Of a stretch of 64,000 nucleotides of DNA, positions 60,401-64,000 are shown piece after piece. Below the pieces are notes generated by a model. That model was not told the DNA's origin. It saw only the letters and a list, made by a program, of their open reading frames with translations, and did not search any database. The number at the start of each line of letters is the position of its first letter. The stretch's first letter is position 1. The stretch covers positions 12,012,689-12,076,688 of the forward strand of contig CM036658.1 of NCBI GenBank assembly GCA_020746105.1, given 5' to 3'. The stretch is from Trogon surrucura. Lineage: Eukaryota; Chordata; Aves; Trogoniformes; Trogonidae. The position numbers and the translations under genes are program-made.

Positions 60401-63049
60401 TACATATGTAATCTACAGGGAAAATATATGCCAAATGTTTACAGAAAGATTTTATTGGGATGAGTTTGGTTGACCTTGTTATTCCTAAACAGTCAGTAAC
60501 TGGAATTATATTGAATTAATATATTTATCAAAGTTAAGTGCATTGATACGTGCAAGAGTTAGAGAAGTAATAATTTTTCCATTAATGTTTCCAAAGCCCC
60601 CAATCAAAGCTGAGATAAGATCTTTCTGTACACAAGCACAGCCCATACTTAACCCCAATACCTCTGCATTACCTTCTTGCTGGAAATTTGCACAAGCTGT
60701 GGCTGCCTTTGAACCAACAGAATTGCAGTAGGATTCAGGCTGAAGAGAGGGACAGATGGGAAAGAGTAGTTCAGGATCAAAAGTGCCTTTTAAATTCAAG
60801 TGTTAGCAGCACAGTCTCTGGAGTTTGCCATCTATCTGAGAGTTTCACGTCACTGATGAGTTATAAGCATATGTGCAGCACTGCTGGATCTGCAACCTGA
60901 TTTCTTGATGTCTTGTGAAAGTGGGCATTATCTATTTTTTTTCTGATTAAAAAACTAAAATTCCCATTCCCATTGGTAATGAGGAACAATAAATCAAATT
61001 CTAAATGTAAGTCTTCAGTGTACTGATGGGAGAGCGGCCAAAAATAAAAAATACATAAATTCTCCTATTTTGAATATTAAAATCCACCCAGCACTGCAAT
61101 AATAAAAAAAAATCTTTCCTTTTCCAGAGCATACAGCCAGAGATTCCTTTGAATCTCTTGCAGCAGATCTCCTGGACAGTCCATACAGCTAACTCTTCTG
61201 CAGTATAACCAGGTCCCTTCATCCGGAGGATGAAAAACCTGAATAACGGGGTTTTTCTCAAAAAACACAGCTCTATGTCAGTCAACCAAGAGTACTTTTC
61301 CTTCTTCTATTTGTTTAGAAGAAAGACCCATCAGAAGATAGGGAATCAGCACGCAGACATTTAGGAGGAACAAAAAACAGAGAAAGGGAGAACAATAGTG
61401 TTATAAGCAGCATTACCTTCAGTACCGCAGGGAAAGCTCTCCTGAGCAAATGGGTATCTATACAAAACTGCTATTACAGGCTATGAAATGCCCCTGTCAC
61501 CTCAAAGTAAATATATTTAAGAATGGATTGCCTTTGTTCAGTGGAGATCCACTACAGGATGCGAGCAGGGATTTCTTTGCCTTCTGTGAAGGCGTAGGTT
61601 ATACATTACCCTCTCTGGAATGTCCATGAGAAAGTTACTTAATACTCTGAGCATTACTTACAGCGAAAGGGAAGGCAACTGTTATCACTTGGGCTCCCCT
61701 TGAGGGATGCTGTGATGATAACTTTCCTCTTTGAATTTGGGAAATACATAGCACACAAATGAATGAACTTCATTGTCTTTGAAGTTTCCTATATGAGTCA
61801 TGGTGAAGATTCTACATAATTACATTAAAATTATGGGGACAGGAATCAGCATGCAAACAGGCCACAGGCAAACATATAGTTACGTGATTCTGTCAGCTAT
61901 ACAAATGAAAATTAGCTCCCTTTCCATACTACTTGCCATGCTCTCTGTAAGTGTTACATAAGTTAGTGATAGAATCTAAGTATGTTTTCAGAACTTGGAA
62001 AAGTCTTGCCAGGAGTATAAATCAGTGTAAAAGCCTTGCAGGAAATTTTCTGAAAGCCAGTATTAGTAATTCATTTAAAATCAAACCTGCCATGCATGCC
62101 TATTTTGGGGGCCCAAATACAGAATCTTAAGCCAAGCACTCTAGCAAGAGCACTTTTCCATCACTGTTCAGACAACTTACATTGGCTCACAACCTCAGTT
62201 CCACATTTCCAGCTTAGTGTGGAGGCACATAAAGCAGAGAGTGGTGAGAGAGCTGGCAGAATGGCTGGGAAGTCAAGAGGTATTTAGAAAAGGCTTTCTA
62301 AAGAAACAGAGGTACAAATATCTCTAACATAGCTTCTCTAATACATACCAGTGCTGGGAGGAATCTGAGCAAACTCAGGCTGCACTGCACACTATGGCTG
62401 TTGGATCACTATTAATATGTTGATGACAAACAAGAGTTTTCTTTGGATGGGCTGAAGTTTCAAGGGGAATGCAAACATTTTTTGAACTCTCAGAACATTT
62501 CTGAAGCCTGTTGCTCCCTGTCACCCCAAGCATTTCTCACCATAGAGAGCAAGAAGGAGAGGGCAGAGGGAAGGAAGTCTTGCAGAACAACCTGAGAACA
62601 AGTTTCAACACTGACCACTGCCTGCTAGTCCTTTTATTTATCACTATTCTTTTTGCTTTGTTATGAAAGGAAGTCCAAGTCTCTCCCCGTGGTAAAGTAC
62701 ATTGTGTTTCTTGATGGGCACCTAGAATGTATACTAAATAGACAGTTTCTCACAATTAGTTGCTGGTGTTCTGCAACTTCTCTTCAAGCGCATGCAGAGT
62801 GGCGAATACCAAAGGAAGAAGAACTTTTTCACTCTTGTTTTGTCTTATAGATGATTATTGATAAATAATACATGAATTTCTGTTTAATTTCTTAATAGTG
62901 TCAGCAGAGCAGGCAGACATTCAAGGTGCAGTCAGGTTCCTTTTCTAAAATGACTTCTAACTCTGCTCACCCTAATTCGGGGTTGCCTCTGGTGCAGAAA
63001 CAACATGACCAGAATCTGTAAGTTAGAGTGGTTAGAGCCAGTGTCCCCA
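54401..63049. other. Long non-coding stretch
   Basis: No gene recognised. The longest open frames (about 97 codons) have no domain. Contents: a T-rich run at 54686-54710, a short alternating purine/pyrimidine stretch (TGTGCATGCGTGCATGC, about 56187-56203) that could favour Z-DNA, a CA repeat near 59444-59458, and A runs near 56820 and 61108. The segment 58140-58420 reads as high-complexity unique sequence. Confidence 0.45.
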
Positions 63050-63230
63050 AGCACATATTTAGGCATCCAAAGAAATGGTCTGATTTCCAAAACTGCTGAG
63101 CAGCCAGCAGCCCTAATTGGAGTCCATGGGAACTGTCGGATGTTCAGCACATTTGAAGAATCAGGTCAGTTATGTAAGCAACTAATTGTTACTGTAAGAG
63201 CCCAACTTCGGCACCTAGTTTTACAAGGGC
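63050..63230. repeat. Ancient hairpin-like interspersed repeat
   Basis: Arms at 63080-63105 (CTGATTTCCAAAACTGCTGA...) and 63138-63164 (...GTTCAGCACATTTGAAGAAT) are imperfect inverted copies. 'TTTAGGCATCC' lies on the left and 'CTTCGGCACCTAGTTTTAC' on the right. This pattern (AGGCACCTA / CTGATTTTCAAAA-GCTGAGCA) is one I know from old repeats spread through bird and turtle DNA; the family name is not certain. Confidence 0.5.
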
Positions 63231-64000
63231 TCGGTGTTGCTTTGCCCAGAAACCTTTCAAAGTTGGGCATCTGGTTTGCACTCATGGCTGACCTGAGTGG
63301 AGGCCCTGGCTGCTGTTTGCGTCCTGGGAACTCCCTTGGGCGGGATGGGCTTCATCCCATCTACATTTTTAAGATGGCTCAGCCAGACGTCCAAGCTGGG
63401 GCTGTGGGTGCAAAGCTGCTCTCCGTGATTTGGGGACAGCGGCCACACCAGACTGTGGCAGCCGCACAGAATGCTGCCTGCTCCCAGGCCACCTTCCTGG
63501 ACCTCATTGGCTGTCCCTAACCTACTTGGGACTCCCAGACGCCACCTCCAAGAAGCCCCCTGGGCCTCTGACATGAGAGAGGGGCACTTCAAAGTGTTTG
63601 CCCTGTTTAAACAGTATTCCAGGAAACTCTGAAATTTTATTGGCCTTATTCTGTTCCTTTTGGAAAACTAAAAAAAAACATCCAAACCTGTGGAAACATC
63701 CTGCAGAAAGAGATCCCACTCTTGGCTCGAAGACCATCCCCTTTGCGTCAGGAGGGATCAGCCTCCAGCCCTGCATGGTGTGCCACTTGCTGAAGGATGT
63801 GAAATAAATATGGGACAAACAGTGCCACGAACTATTTTAGTGCTAAAATGAACTTTGTGTAGTAAACATGGAGAGGCTTAAGTTCATTTAGTACCTAAGT
63901 TTGCAGAAGTTCTTGTAAATCCCTGTTGCACAACATGCTCAGCTTCACTGTCGTCCTGAAGTAATAGATATTCTTCAACATTGTGAAACACAGATAGGTG
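63231..64000. other. GC-richer non-coding end of window
   Basis: Higher GC than the rest. The open frames here (171 codons at 63005-63520 and 111 codons antisense at 63257-63592) overlap each other and cover the hairpin repeat, so I take them as chance frames in GC-rich DNA. No domain is recognised. Confidence 0.5.

Noticed and set aside
63005..63520. 171-codon open frame as a host gene
   Set aside because: It covers the ancient hairpin repeat, competes with an antisense frame, has no domain, and GC-rich DNA gives long frames by chance.
1..64000. CRISPR arrays, bacterial operons, riboswitches
   Set aside because: No regular direct repeats with spacers and no prokaryotic gene structure; the content is vertebrate.

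Overview
The window looks like avian nuclear DNA from a gene-poor region, either intergenic or inside a large intron. The evidence is the repeat content. There are four sizeable fragments of the CR1 LINE, with its reverse-transcriptase motifs and the 3' tail of ATTCTATG-like octamers that is typical of birds and reptiles. There are also two class II (lysine-primed) endogenous retroviruses and faint MIR or tRNA-like SINE remnants. I recognise no host protein-coding gene, tRNA, rRNA or CRISPR. The species cannot be named from the sequence alone.

Layout. Positions 1-2223 are non-coding. A 5'-truncated CR1 lies at 2224-3470 (+). Positions 3471-10363 are AT-rich non-coding DNA. A short antisense CR1 tail (10364-10440) precedes provirus A (10693-14068). 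This is a complete LTR-to-LTR insertion with an exact 6-bp target duplication (TATTTA), a tRNA-Lys primer-binding site, broken gag and env pieces and embedded LTR-like sequence. Right after it comes an antisense copy of one of those LTR-like segments (14081-14424) and a 53-bp tandem duplication. CR1 copies at 21945-22911 and 25529-26690 follow, each with one long open frame across the 3' half of the reverse-transcriptase protein.

The most structured part is 31913-36505. One CR1 copy (+) was hit by an antisense CR1 tail (32013-32270) and by provirus B (33293-35624). Provirus B landed at the codons for the reverse-transcriptase catalytic motif and later lost nearly all of its 3' LTR. The host CR1 resumes seamlessly on the far side of each insertion. 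From 36506 to 64000 the DNA is mostly unique-looking and non-coding. It holds weak SINE remnants (near 37.2, 41.3 and 45.5 kb), a decayed antisense LINE at 53930-54400 that reads like the L1 clade rather than CR1, and a hairpin-like ancient repeat near 63.1 kb.

How the parts relate. Proviruses A and B share the same odd plan: LTR, Lys primer site, leader with splice donor, start of gag, a foreign LTR-like segment, a later piece of gag, and the end of env. They differ in what else survives: A keeps a surface-protein-like piece, B an RNase H/integrase piece. This suggests a defective, mosaic retroviral lineage that was copied by helper enzymes, and it is the best candidate here for something not yet described. 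All identifications were made by eye from motifs; no database search or alignment was run.
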